Shown here one piece after another: positions 16,720 to 24,229 of a DNA stretch of 64,000 bases; the stretch's first letter is position 1, and each line of letters starts with the position of its first letter. The stretch comes from Henriciella mobilis (GTDB lineage: Bacteria; Pseudomonadota; Alphaproteobacteria; Caulobacterales; Hyphomonadaceae). A program made the position numbers and the translations under genes. Where the stretch lies: assembly GCF_003576315.1 (NCBI RefSeq), contig NZ_QWFZ01000003.1, positions 744,001 to 808,000 of the forward strand, read 5' to 3'. A model generated the notes under the pieces. It had not been told where the DNA came from. It made no database searches and worked only from the letters and a program-made list of their open reading frames with translations.

Positions 16720-17631
16720 ATGAGTGACGCGGCCCGCATCGATGCCTTTCTTGAAATGATGAGCGCCGAGCGCGGCGCCTCTGCCAATACGCTCGATGCC
16801 TATGGCCGCGACCTGGCCGATGCCTCCTCTTTTCTGAAAGGACGGCTCACCCGCGCTTCTGCGAAAGATGTCGCCCGCTATGCGCGCTGGCTTGCCGACC
16901 AGGGTCTTGCTCCGCGCAGCCAGGCCCGCAAGCTGTCCTCGCTCCGCCGCTTCTGCCGCTTCCTGTTCGAGGAGGGTGACCGCAAGGACGACCCGACCTC
17001 GAAACTCGAAGGCCCGAAAGCGGGGCGCGACATTCCCGATGTGCTTTCGCGCGAGGAGATGTCACGCCTGATCGAGGCGTGCGGCGATGACATGCGGCTG
17101 CGTTGCCTGGTCGAGCTGCTTTACGGCGCCGGGCTGCGGGTCTCGGAACTGGTCAGCCTGAAACTCGGCAACCTGCCCCGCCGGCGCGGCGACCGCTGGG
17201 AGACCAGCGACATCATCGTTCGCGGCAAGGGCGGCAAGGACCGGCTCTGCCCGCTCGGTACACCCGCCCTCGACGCCATCCTCGCCTGGCTGGCCCAGCG
17301 CGAGGAGACCCTGCCCAAGGGCACGCTGAAGGCGAAGTCTGCGGCCGCCTACCTGTTTCCGTCGCGCGGCAAGGAGGGCCATCTCACGCGCCGGCGCCTC
17401 GGCCAGCTGCTGAAGGACCTCGCCCTGGCTGCCGGGCTCGACCCCGACCGGGTGCATCCGCATGCCCTTCGCCATGCCTATGCGACCCACCTTCTGCAGG
17501 GCGGCGCCGACCTCAGATCGGTCCAGACATTGCTCGGCCATGCTGATATTTCCACCACCGAGATCTATACACACGTCCTCACTGACGAGCTGGCAGAACT
17601 GCTGGAGACGGCCCATCCGCTGGCGCGCTGA
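16720..17631 (+). CDS. xerD: Site-specific tyrosine recombinase XerD
   Basis: This 303-residue recombinase resolves chromosome dimers at dif with XerC. The N-terminal SAM-like domain (about residues 1-90) contains MSAERGASANTLDAYGRDL. The catalytic domain carries all key residues: Arg in GAGLRVSELVSL, Lys in GKGGKDRLCPLG, H-x-x-R in HPHALRHAYATHLL, His in LLGHADISTTEIY and the nucleophile Tyr in EIYTHVL. Length and motifs fit XerD rather than a phage integrase, and no mobile-element genes are nearby. There is only a weak Shine-Dalgarno before ATG 16720, but protein similarity supports this start. Confidence 0.93.
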   Translation: MSDAARIDAFLEMMSAERGASANTLDAYGRDLADASSFLKGRLTRASAKDVARYARWLADQGLAPRSQARKLSSLRRFCRFLFEEGDRKDDPTSKLEGPKAGRDIPDVLSREEMSRLIEACGDDMRLRCLVELLYGAGLRVSELVSLKLGNLPRRRGDRWETSDIIVRGKGGKDRLCPLGTPALDAILAWLAQREETLPKGTLKAKSAAAYLFPSRGKEGHLTRRRLGQLLKDLALAAGLDPDRVHPHALRHAYATHLLQGGADLRSVQTLLGHADISTTEIYTHVLTDELAELLETAHPLAR

Positions 17632-17720
17632 AGAGATTTTGCACGCGGCCTCTCCCACAGCGCCGGGGATCGCGTATATTATTGCTTCGGTCGTTTAGAC
17701 TGTCGATTGCTGGAGAGATC

Positions 17721-17948
17721 ATGTTCGCCGTCATCAAGGCCATTGCCGCTACCATTCTCATCGCTGAAGTCGCCGGTGCGTTCGCGCTCGGCTTTGTCAC
17801 GCTGGTCCTGTATGCCCTGCATGTGCACGGGCTGATCTTCTGGGGGCTGGAAGCCATCACCGCGTGCCTGGTGATTTATGGCTGCGCGCTCTTCTTTCGC
17901 AGCGCCCTGGCCTATGAGCGAACTGCAAGCCGTCCGATCGAGGATTGA
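17721..17948 (+). CDS. Small two-helix membrane protein
   Basis: This 75-residue protein has two hydrophobic segments, AIAATILIAEVAGAFALGFVT and LIFWGLEAITACLVIYGCALF, and a short charged C-terminus. ATG 17721 is chosen because GGAGA is 4 bp upstream; a TTG 13 codons earlier is less convincing. It may be co-transcribed with the next lipoprotein gene, which starts 50 bp later. Function is unknown. Confidence 0.6.
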   Translation: MFAVIKAIAATILIAEVAGAFALGFVTLVLYALHVHGLIFWGLEAITACLVIYGCALFFRSALAYERTASRPIED

Positions 17949-17998
17949 AACCCGGACGCGCCTCATGCGTAAATGAGGGGATGGGCAGGGACGATTTC

Positions 17999-18520
17999 AT
18001 GTTGCGCAATCGATGGGCTCTCGCCGGGCTTGCCTTTCTGGCGGCCTGCGGCAATGCCAGTTCGGGCAACGGCACCGAGGCTCCGTTTGCGCCGACGGCC
18101 AGTCCTGACGACTTTGCCGTCCTGGTCGGAGATGACTGGGAGGGCGAGCTGACCTATCTCGATCCGCGCGACGGTGAGAGCCAGGTCACCGTGCCGGTCG
18201 AATTGCTGGTCGGCCAGAATGAGCGGACGTTCGAGCTCCATTTCACTTTCCCGGACAATGAACAAGCCGGTGGCCGCGCGGAAATCACCGTGTCGGACGA
18301 TGGCCGCCGGTTGAACGATGAGACACTGATCCGCCGGATGAAGACCGAAGACGGCCTGATGCTGGTCGCGCAGGCCGAATGCCAGGAGAATGACGAGCCG
18401 GGCGCCTGCAAGTACACCTACCTCATCGGCGACCACGCCTTCGAGATCACCAAGATGATCAAGCCGCAGGATGACGAGGCCTTCTTCCGGCAAAATCATT
18501 ACAGCTTCACCCGGCCCTGA
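17999..18520 (+). CDS. Predicted lipoprotein of unknown function
   Basis: This 173-residue protein begins MLRNRWALAGLAFLAACGN, a standard lipoprotein signal with lipobox LAAC, followed by a Gly/Ser/Thr-rich linker. The mature part is acidic, predicted beta-rich, and contains two Cys in AECQENDEPGACKY that may form a disulfide. ATG 17999 is preferred over an earlier in-frame ATG 17981 because only the shorter form places the signal sequence at the N-terminus and has CAGGGA at a proper distance. I do not recognise the domain. Confidence 0.72.
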   Translation: MLRNRWALAGLAFLAACGNASSGNGTEAPFAPTASPDDFAVLVGDDWEGELTYLDPRDGESQVTVPVELLVGQNERTFELHFTFPDNEQAGGRAEITVSDDGRRLNDETLIRRMKTEDGLMLVAQAECQENDEPGACKYTYLIGDHAFEITKMIKPQDDEAFFRQNHYSFTRP

Positions 18521-18605
18521 AGTCCTGCGCCTTCGCGTAGCGTCAACCGATTGACCGGCCCACGCGCTCCTCTATGTTGCACCGCAAAAGCAGGAGGAGA
18601 GGCGC

Positions 18606-19664
18606 ATGTCACGGAAAACACCCCGGAATTTCTTCAAGCCACTGGCGATCGGCGCACCCGCACCGATGCGCGAGCTGCCGGTCCGGCTAGAGCGGATGAT
18701 CCATTTCGTGCCCTCGCACCTCGACAAGGTGCGCGCCAAGGTGCCGGACATCGCGCCGACCGTTGATGTGGTCCTGGCCAATCTGGAAGACGCCATCCCG
18801 TCCGACGCCAAGGATGCTGCGCGCGCCGGCGCCATCGAGATGGCGTCCATGTATGACTGGCAGGGCAAGGGCACGGGCTTCTGGAGCCGGGTCAATCCGC
18901 TGAACTCGCCCTGGTTCCAGGATGATGTCTCCGAACTGGTCCTGAAGGCCGGCCATCAGCTTGATGTCATCATGCTGCCCAAGGTCGAAGGCCCGTGGGA
19001 CATCCATTTCGCCGACCAGTATGTCGCCCAGCTGGAAGCCAAGGCGGGCCTGAAGCGCCCGATCCTGTTCCACGCCATTCTCGAGACCGCGCAGGGCATG
19101 GCGCTGGTCGAGGAGATTGCGCTGGCCAGCCCGCGCATGCAGGGCATCTCGCTCGGCCCGGCAGACCTTGCCGCCGACCGCAAGATGAAGACGACCCGCG
19201 TTGGCGGCGGCCACCCCTTCTACCGCGTGATCGACGATCCGAATGAGGATGGCTCGGCCCGCGAAAGCGCCCAGCAGGACCCTTGGCACTACACGATTGC
19301 GCGCATGGTCGATGCCTGCCGCATGGCCGGGATCAATGCCTTTTACGGCCCGTTCGGCGACATCTCCGACAACGCGGCCTGCGAGCAGCAGTTCCGCAAT
19401 GCCTTCCTGCTCGGCTGTTCGGGCACCTGGTCGCTGCACCCCAACCAGATCGACATCGCCAAGCGCGTCTTCTCGCCAGATCCGAATGAGGTGAAGTTCG
19501 CCCGCCGCATCCTTGAAGCGATGCCGGACGGAACGGGCGTCGCGATGCTCGACGGCAAGATGCAGGATGATGCGACCTGGAAGCAGGCCAAGGTGATCTC
19601 CGACCTGGCCGACCTGGTGGCGGAAAAAGACCCCGATTTGGCAAAGGCCTATGCGGGTGGTTAG
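18606..19664 (+). CDS. HpcH/HpaI aldolase / citrate lyase family, malyl-CoA lyase-like CoA-ester lyase
   Basis: This 352-residue TIM-barrel enzyme resembles L-malyl-CoA/beta-methylmalyl-CoA lyases and related thioesterases. Family features are [11 protein letters not shown] with the metal-binding acidic residue, an arginine in [12 protein letters not shown] for CoA-ester phosphate or carboxylate binding, [23 protein letters not shown] with the second Glu, [13 protein letters not shown] and [12 protein letters not shown]. It probably cleaves or forms a malyl-CoA-type compound in glyoxylate, methylmalyl or related metabolism; the exact substrate is not decidable. GGAGGAGAGG directly before ATG 18606 is a strong ribosome site. 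No ethylmalonyl-CoA pathway genes are adjacent. Confidence 0.88.
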   Translation: MSRKTPRNFFKPLAIGAPAPMRELPVRLERMIHFVPSHLDKVRAKVPDIAPTVDVVLANLEDAIPSDAKDAARAGAIEMASMYDWQGKGTGFWSRVNPLNSPWFQDDVSELVLKAGHQLDVIMLPKVEGPWDIHFADQYVAQLEAKAGLKRPILFHAILETAQGMALVEEIALASPRMQGISLGPADLAADRKMKTTRVGGGHPFYRVIDDPNEDGSARESAQQDPWHYTIARMVDACRMAGINAFYGPFGDISDNAACEQQFRNAFLLGCSGTWSLHPNQIDIAKRVFSPDPNEVKFARRILEAMPDGTGVAMLDGKMQDDATWKQAKVISDLADLVAEKDPDLAKAYAGG

Positions 19665-19705
19665 GATAGGGGGCGTGGTCCAAGAGCAATCAAGGAGACA
19701 CGCCT

Positions 19706-20248
19706 ATGAAACTCATCCCCTCCATCGCCGTCCTGTCTGCCAGCCTGCTTGTCGCCGGTACGGCCCAGGCCGAAATGGATTATCACGGCTTCAATAAGGA
19801 AACCGTCGACTCGCTGAATGAGCGCCTGGCCGAGCCGCTGACCGGTGAGGTTCTCGCCGTGCTGAGCCAGCATACCGACATCGAGGCCTGCGGCGGCACC
19901 AAGACCGTCACCATGCAGACCCCGGACGGCTGGGACGAACGCATCGAGTCCGCCAACATGCCCGGCGGCGACGTCATCATGCCGGTGCCGACCGAAGCGC
20001 TCGCGCCGGATTATCCCGCGCTCTACAACGTTCTCGGCGTCGAGGGCGTCTGCGAGGTGATGTTCGACGTCAATGAAGACGGCGCCACCGAAGAGATCAT
20101 GACCAATTGCACGCTGCCGCAATTCGCGGACGCTACCCGCGCCATGATCGGCCCGCTGGAATTCACGCCCGGCGACGGCGCCGATACCTCGGCGACCGAC
20201 GACATCATCATCCCGGTCCAGTACTGCCTGGCGCCAGAGGAAGAATAG
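19706..20248 (+). CDS. Secreted protein with TonB-C-terminal-like domain (Cys-rich, copy 1)
   Basis: This 180-residue protein has a cleavable signal (LVAGTAQA, then EMDYHG). Its second half follows the TonB C-terminal pattern: YPALYNVLGVEGVCEVMFDV, then a Cys in IMTNC, then AMIGPLEFTPG. Unlike TonB it has no Pro-rich linker or retained transmembrane anchor. Four cysteines (EACGG, GVCEV, TNCTL and QYCL) align with those of the next gene, which suggests two conserved disulfides in the periplasm. AAGGAG precedes ATG 19706. The two genes look like tandem paralogues. Function is unknown. Confidence 0.72.
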   Translation: MKLIPSIAVLSASLLVAGTAQAEMDYHGFNKETVDSLNERLAEPLTGEVLAVLSQHTDIEACGGTKTVTMQTPDGWDERIESANMPGGDVIMPVPTEALAPDYPALYNVLGVEGVCEVMFDVNEDGATEEIMTNCTLPQFADATRAMIGPLEFTPGDGADTSATDDIIIPVQYCLAPEEE

Positions 20249-20342
20249 GCCGTCCGCGCCCAAACGGCGCGTGGCGGGCTTGGCGGCGCGGGCTGGGCTG
20301 GTAAGGTCGGTTTTTCATTAACCATGATGTGAGGCCGTCCCC

Positions 20343-20882
20343 ATGAAGCCCGTTTCCCTCGCTGCCCTTGCCGCCACCGGTCTTCTTGCGGCGGCCTGTG
20401 CAACGCCTCCGCCTGCGCCAGACACGGCGGTGTCTGCATCCGCGACCGGCCCGGTTTCGCTGGCGGGAAAGATTGCCGCCTGCGGCCATGTCGGCGCGCC
20501 GCCTGCCGAGGTGGTCTATCCCGATGGCTGGCAGCAGCGTCTTGGGGAAGTGGCGAAGAAGACGATGTCCGACGACGAACTGCTCGGCGGTCCGGTCACG
20601 ACCGAAGTCGTGGCGCGCGATGACCGGCCGGTCTCCCCGCCGCGTCCGGTCTATCCGCAATCGGCTGCGGGCATGGGGCTGGAGGCCCAGTGCTATGCGA
20701 TGATGGATGTCACCCCGTCCGGCGTTCCGGAGGACATCCTCACGGCCTGTTCGTCGGCGGCCTTCAATGCATCGGCCTATGAGGCGGCGAAGACGCTGAC
20801 CTTCGCGCCGAAAGTGGTCGATGGCCGCCAGGTGCGCCGCCTTAATGTTGTCTATCCGCTGACCTATTGCCTTCAGGGCTGA
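20343..20882 (+). CDS. Lipoprotein with TonB-C-terminal-like domain (Cys-rich, copy 2)
   Basis: This 179-residue lipoprotein has lipobox AAAC followed by a Pro-rich stretch. The C-terminal domain again resembles the TonB C-terminal fold: VYPQSAAGMGLEAQCYAMMDV, ILTACSSAAFNASAYEAAKT and LTFAPKVVDGRQ. After the lipid-anchored Cys, its cysteines in AACGH, AQCYA, TACSS and TYCL match those of the upstream gene in order and spacing style. This protein is probably held in the outer or inner membrane while its neighbour is soluble. GTGAGG is a weak ribosome site. Energy coupling to a receptor is possible but unproven; no TonB-dependent receptor gene is nearby. Confidence 0.72.
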   Translation: MKPVSLAALAATGLLAAACATPPPAPDTAVSASATGPVSLAGKIAACGHVGAPPAEVVYPDGWQQRLGEVAKKTMSDDELLGGPVTTEVVARDDRPVSPPRPVYPQSAAGMGLEAQCYAMMDVTPSGVPEDILTACSSAAFNASAYEAAKTLTFAPKVVDGRQVRRLNVVYPLTYCLQG

Positions 20883-20915
20883 GGGCGCTGTCCATCATCT
20901 GAAAAGGGGACGCAC

Positions 20916-21347
20916 ATGAAACGAGTTCTGATCGCCGCCGGCCTTGCGGCCGGCCTGGCTGCGGGATTGGCCGGGGCCGACGAGGCGTGGAATACGCCGA
21001 TTGGCGAGGTTGTCTATGACCATGACACGCCGGAAGGCCATGCCGTGCTGACCTATCCGATCGAGGGCAGTGCCGTGCTCGGCATTGGCTATGTCACTGG
21101 GCTGGCTGGCCAGACCGAGGGCCGCGGGGCCTATTCCGGGATCTGGATCGAGCCCGACCATGCCGCAGTCGAACGCTGCGACTTCGCGATCACCGACCCC
21201 GAGACCGGCGACGCGCGCTGGAACTGGGGCACGTTCGACATGGTCTTCGTGCAGCCGGACTTTCCCTCCAGCTGGGTCATTCAGCGGGGCTACTGTTTCG
21301 AGCAGCCGAGCGAGTTCCTCACCGGCGAGCCGATCCGGGGGGAATAG
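20916..21347 (+). CDS. Secreted hypothetical protein
   Basis: This 143-residue protein has an Ala/Gly/Leu-rich signal sequence ending near AGADEA. The mature part has two cysteines (ERCDFA and GYCFEQ), probably a disulfide, and many aromatic residues (WNTPIG, WIEPDH, ARWNWGTFDMVF). AAAGGGG lies before ATG 20916. It follows the two TonB-C-like genes by 33 bp, so it may belong to the same unit, and it ends before a hairpin shared with the convergent dodecin gene. The family is not recognised. Confidence 0.68.
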   Translation: MKRVLIAAGLAAGLAAGLAGADEAWNTPIGEVVYDHDTPEGHAVLTYPIEGSAVLGIGYVTGLAGQTEGRGAYSGIWIEPDHAAVERCDFAITDPETGDARWNWGTFDMVFVQPDFPSSWVIQRGYCFEQPSEFLTGEPIRGE

Positions 21348-21353
21348 GCACGG

Positions 21354-21388
21354 GGCCCTCACCCTGAGTTTCTCAAAGGGCGAGGGCC
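21354..21388. repeat. REP-like hairpin between convergent genes
   Basis: GGCCCTCACCCT pairs with AGGGCGAGGGCC around a GAGTTTCTCAA loop, with one mismatched pair. The CTCACCCTGAG core recalls palindromic intergenic repeats common in alphaproteobacteria. It lies in the 56-bp gap between two converging genes, where it could end transcription or protect 3' ends. Confidence 0.5.
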
Positions 21389-21403
21389 GGTTGGCGTTTG
21401 CGC

Positions 21404-21604
21404 CTAGTCAGTCAGAACGAACGTCACTTTCATCGTGACGTAATAGTCGTTGATCTTGCCATTCTTCACGCGTGCCTTGATGTCGGACACCCAGACATGC
21501 TCGACATTCTTCAGCGTGTCGGATGCGCGCTCGATGCCTTCCTCGATGGCCTTTTCGATCGACTTTCCGCTGGCGGTAATCTCTGTAACGCGGGCAACAC
21601 TCAT
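21404..21604 (-). CDS. Dodecin family flavin-binding protein
   Basis: This 66-residue protein matches dodecins, which form hollow 12-mers that store or buffer flavins. Typical features are VARVTEITASGKSIEKAI, the helix EEGIERASDTLKNVEHVWV with the conserved Trp that stacks on flavin, and the C-terminal strand KINDYYVTMKVTFVL. The start at 21604 is set by AAGGAGGG about 7 bp upstream and by the family length of about 65-70 residues. The longer frame upstream is not coding. It is divergent from the NTF2-like gene. Confidence 0.93.
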   Translation of the reverse strand: MSVARVTEITASGKSIEKAIEEGIERASDTLKNVEHVWVSDIKARVKNGKINDYYVTMKVTFVLTD

Positions 21605-21743
21605 CGGTTGGCCCTCCTTTGCCTGAAGCGCCACCCCAGCCTGATCGCTACCAAACCACAGGGTGGCCGACTGTACCAGCACCAGGGCTATCGCAGGCGG
21701 TGCGCTTCAGGCTATGCAGACAGGTAAAGAGAGGGAGCCCCAA

Positions 21744-22163
21744 ATGGTCGCGACAACCGGATATTCGAAAAACGTGCAGCGCTGGATGGACTATTTCCAC
21801 GGCTCGCACGGCCCGGCAGAGCTCTCGGGCATGCTGCATGACGATGTCGTCTTCCAGAGCCCGGTCGTCCACACCCCGCAGGAGGGCAAGGCGATCACGA
21901 TGATGTATCTCGGCGCCGCCGGCCAGACGCTCGCCAATGACACGTTCCGCTATGTCCGCGTCTTCGATTGCGAAGACAGGGCCGTCCTCGAATTCGAGTG
22001 CGAGATGGACGGGATCACCGTCAACGGCATCGACATGATCGAATGGGACGAGGCTGGCCTGATCACCGATTTCAAGGTCATGGTCCGCCCGCTCAAGGGC
22101 ATGCAGGCCGTGCACGGCGCGATGAAGGCGATGCTCGAACAGATGAAAGCCGGCCAGGGATGA
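21744..22163 (+). CDS. NTF2-like / SnoaL-fold protein
   Basis: This 139-residue protein has the small alpha+beta cone of the NTF2-like family: an N-terminal helix pair (VQRWMDYFHGSHGPAELSGML), a strand DDVVFQSPVV, then strands RVFDCEDRAVLEFEC, GITVNGIDMIEWDEAG and ITDFKVMVRPLKG. Members include isomerases, hydratases and ligand-binding proteins; the substrate here is unknown. GAGGGAG 6 bp before ATG 21744 fixes the start. Its stop overlaps the ATG of the GNAT gene (ATGA), so the two are probably translationally coupled. Confidence 0.82.
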   Translation: MVATTGYSKNVQRWMDYFHGSHGPAELSGMLHDDVVFQSPVVHTPQEGKAITMMYLGAAGQTLANDTFRYVRVFDCEDRAVLEFECEMDGITVNGIDMIEWDEAGLITDFKVMVRPLKGMQAVHGAMKAMLEQMKAGQG

Positions 22164-22699
22164 GCGGACGGCCGGTCCCGGTCATCCTGACTGAAAGGCT
22201 GAGGCTTCGCGGCGTCGAGGCCTCCGACTTCGAGACGCTGAGGGCGCATTGGAGCCATCCCGACACGATCCGCTTCATTGGCGGGCTTGCCCGCCCGCCG
22301 CAGCTGGTCTGGACGCGGAGCATCCTGGGGAGCCGGGGCCTCTGGGCGACGCTCGGCTATGGCTACTGGTTCGTCGAGGACCGGCGCACGGGCGATTTTG
22401 TCGGCGAGGTCGGCTTTGCCGATTTCCACCGCGACTCCGAACCCGATTTCTGGGGCCTGCCGGAATGCGGCTGGGTCATCTCGCCAGCCCTGCACGGCAA
22501 GGGCTATGCGAGCGAGGCGGTGAAAGCCATCCACGACTGGTTCGATATCGAGGTCGATGAACCGAAAAGCGTCTGCATCATCGACGAGGAGAACCACGCC
22601 TCGCGCCGGATTGCGGCCCGGATCGGCTATCACCAGGCCGGGACGGTCCGCCTAGACGGCAAGGATGTCCTTTATTTCGAGCGCACAAGGGGCAGTTGA
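22160..22699 (+). CDS. GNAT family N-acetyltransferase (RimJ/RimL type)
   Basis: This 179-residue acetyltransferase resembles RimJ/RimL and other protein or small-molecule N-acetyltransferases using acetyl-CoA. It begins VILTERLRLRGVEASDFETL, has GEVGFADFHRD and CGWVISPALHGKGYASEAV with the acetyl-CoA pyrophosphate loop, and ends with the NHASRRIAARIGYHQAG motif. It overlaps the upstream gene by 4 bp and precedes accA by 41 bp. The acceptor is unknown. Confidence 0.9.
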   Translation: MSGRPVPVILTERLRLRGVEASDFETLRAHWSHPDTIRFIGGLARPPQLVWTRSILGSRGLWATLGYGYWFVEDRRTGDFVGEVGFADFHRDSEPDFWGLPECGWVISPALHGKGYASEAVKAIHDWFDIEVDEPKSVCIIDEENHASRRIAARIGYHQAGTVRLDGKDVLYFERTRGS

Positions 22700-22740
22700 A
22701 AACTCTAGGATTCTGCGCCGACTGCCGCTAGTTATTCCCC

Positions 22741-23703
22741 ATGCCGACGACATACCTCGATTTTGAAAAGCCGATTGCCGAGCTCGAGACCAAGATTGCC
22801 GAGCTGGAATCGCTGAGCACGACAGGTGAAGGCCCGTCCATCTCCGACGAGCTGAAAAAGCTCAAGGACAAGGCTGCCAAGCAGCTCAAGGACACCTATT
22901 CCTCGCTGTCGCCATGGCGCAAGACGCAGGTGGCCCGCCATCCCGAGCGCCCGCACTGCACCGATTTCATCGAGCACCTGTTCGATGATTTCCAGGAGCT
23001 GGCCGGTGACCGGGTGTTCGGCAATGACGAGGCCGTGATTGGCGGCCTGGCGACCTTCCGGGGCCGCAGCGTGATGATCATGGGCCATGAAAAAGGCCGC
23101 ACGACAGAGAGCCGCCTGCGCCACAATTTCGGCATGGCCCACCCGGAAGGCTACCGCAAGGCGGTGCGCCTGATGGAGCTGGCCGACCGGTTCAAACTGC
23201 CCGTCCTGTCCTTTGTCGACACAGCCGGCGCCTTCCCCGGCAAGGCCGGCGAGGAGCGCGGCCAGGCCGAGGCGATTGCCCGCTCGACCGAGCGCTGCCT
23301 GACGCTGGACGTGCCCATGGTCTCGCTGATCATCGGCGAGGGCGGCTCGGGCGGGGCGATTGCCATCGCGGCGGCCAACAAGGTTCTGATGATGGAGCAT
23401 TCCATCTATTCGGTGATCTCGCCGGAGGGCTGCGCCTCCATCCTCTACCGCGACGCGGCCAAGGCCCGCGATGCGGCCGAAGCCATGAAGATCACGGCTG
23501 ACGACCTCCTGAAGTTGAAAGTCATCGACGCGATCGTGAAGGAGCCGGTCGGCGGCGCCCATCGCGACCCGCAGCGCGCGATCAGCCAGGCCGGCCGGGC
23601 CATTGAGAAGGCGCTGGGCGAGCTGGAAGGCCTGTCACCGGCAGAACTGAAGCGCCAGCGCCGCGACCGCTTCTACGCCATCGGCCGCGAGGGGCTGAAC
23701 TAG
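22741..23703 (+). CDS. accA: Acetyl-CoA carboxylase carboxyltransferase subunit alpha
   Basis: This 320-residue subunit, with AccD, moves the carboxyl group from biotin to acetyl-CoA in the first step of fatty acid synthesis. The family start YLDFEKPIAELETKIAELE is clear, followed by HPERPHCTDFIEHLFDDF, MGHEKGRTT, and the oxyanion-hole and biotin region SFVDTAGAFPGKAGEERGQ and GEGGSGGAIAIA. No Shine-Dalgarno is visible before ATG 22741. TAGTTAT sits so that transcription could start at or near the A of the ATG, suggesting a possible leaderless mRNA. A REPIN-like repeat follows the gene. Confidence 0.97.
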   Translation: MPTTYLDFEKPIAELETKIAELESLSTTGEGPSISDELKKLKDKAAKQLKDTYSSLSPWRKTQVARHPERPHCTDFIEHLFDDFQELAGDRVFGNDEAVIGGLATFRGRSVMIMGHEKGRTTESRLRHNFGMAHPEGYRKAVRLMELADRFKLPVLSFVDTAGAFPGKAGEERGQAEAIARSTERCLTLDVPMVSLIIGEGGSGGAIAIAAANKVLMMEHSIYSVISPEGCASILYRDAAKARDAAEAMKITADDLLKLKVIDAIVKEPVGGAHRDPQRAISQAGRAIEKALGELEGLSPAELKRQRRDRFYAIGREGLN

Positions 23704-23732
23704 GCCCTTTTTTCCTGGATTTGCTGCAATGG

Positions 23733-23865
23733 CCCCACCCCGACCCTCCCCAGAGGGGAGGGGGATGGCGTTGCGATCTGGTCATATGTCAGTTCACTCG
23801 CCTGCTTGGTGAGCGTTGTTTGTCAGGCTTGCGCCCCCTCCCTTTGGGGGAGGGTCGGGGTGGGG
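23733..23865. repeat. REPIN-like inverted pair of REP hairpins
   Basis: Two 19-bp arms, CCCCACCCCGACCCTCCCC at 23733-23751 and its exact reverse complement at 23847-23865, flank a 95-bp centre. Each arm runs into its own hairpin: CCCTCCCC-AGA-GGGGAGGG (23744-23762) and CCCTCCC-TTTGG-GGGAGGG (23836-23854). This layout of two REP hairpins in opposite orientation is that of a REPIN, a non-autonomous repeat spread by a RAYT transposase. No transposase is in the window. It fills most of the accA-dksA gap. Confidence 0.72.
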
Positions 23866-23872
23866 TCGGACG

Positions 23873-24127
23873 TTAGTCCTCGTTACACGTCCCGCAGCTC
23901 ATGATGGCCGGGTCCTTGTCGAGGCGTTTCATGCTGATCTGGTCGCCGCAATAGAGGCAGAGGCCGAAACGGCCATCCTCAAGCCGGCGCAGAGCGGCGT
24001 CGATGCGCTTGATGTCGTCTTCCCGGGCCTGGCCGCCCGTGATCTCACTATCCGCGCACGCATGGTCGGACGGAGCGCTGGACATGCCGATCCTGTCGGC
24101 CTGGCGATGATCTAGTGGAGACTTCAT
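23873..24127 (-). CDS. DksA/TraR-type C4 zinc-finger protein
   Basis: This 84-residue protein ends in a C-x2-C / C-x2-C zinc finger (LCLYCGDQIS and MSCGTCNED) preceded by the short helix DDIKRIDAALRRLEDGRFG. These are features of the short TraR/DksA family that binds the RNA polymerase secondary channel. The coiled-coil with the acidic tip of full DksA is missing. ATG 24127 has no clear ribosome site; an internal ATG at 24085 with AGGAT upstream would give 70 residues. It stands alone between the REPIN and the divergent ABC transporter operon. Confidence 0.87.
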   Translation of the reverse strand: MKSPLDHRQADRIGMSSAPSDHACADSEITGGQAREDDIKRIDAALRRLEDGRFGLCLYCGDQISMKRLDKDPAIMSCGTCNED

Positions 24128-24229
24128 CTGCTGAAGCCTGCGACCGATTTAATCGCTTGGCAAGGGCTAGTCGAATAGGTGGGTCATAGATTATCGAGAG
24201 TCGAGAAGACTCGGCAAAGTGGAGGCCGC

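Noticed and set aside
16720..17631. Integrase of a mobile element
   Set aside because: Length, motifs and neighbourhood fit the housekeeping XerD; no attachment repeats or cargo genes are present.
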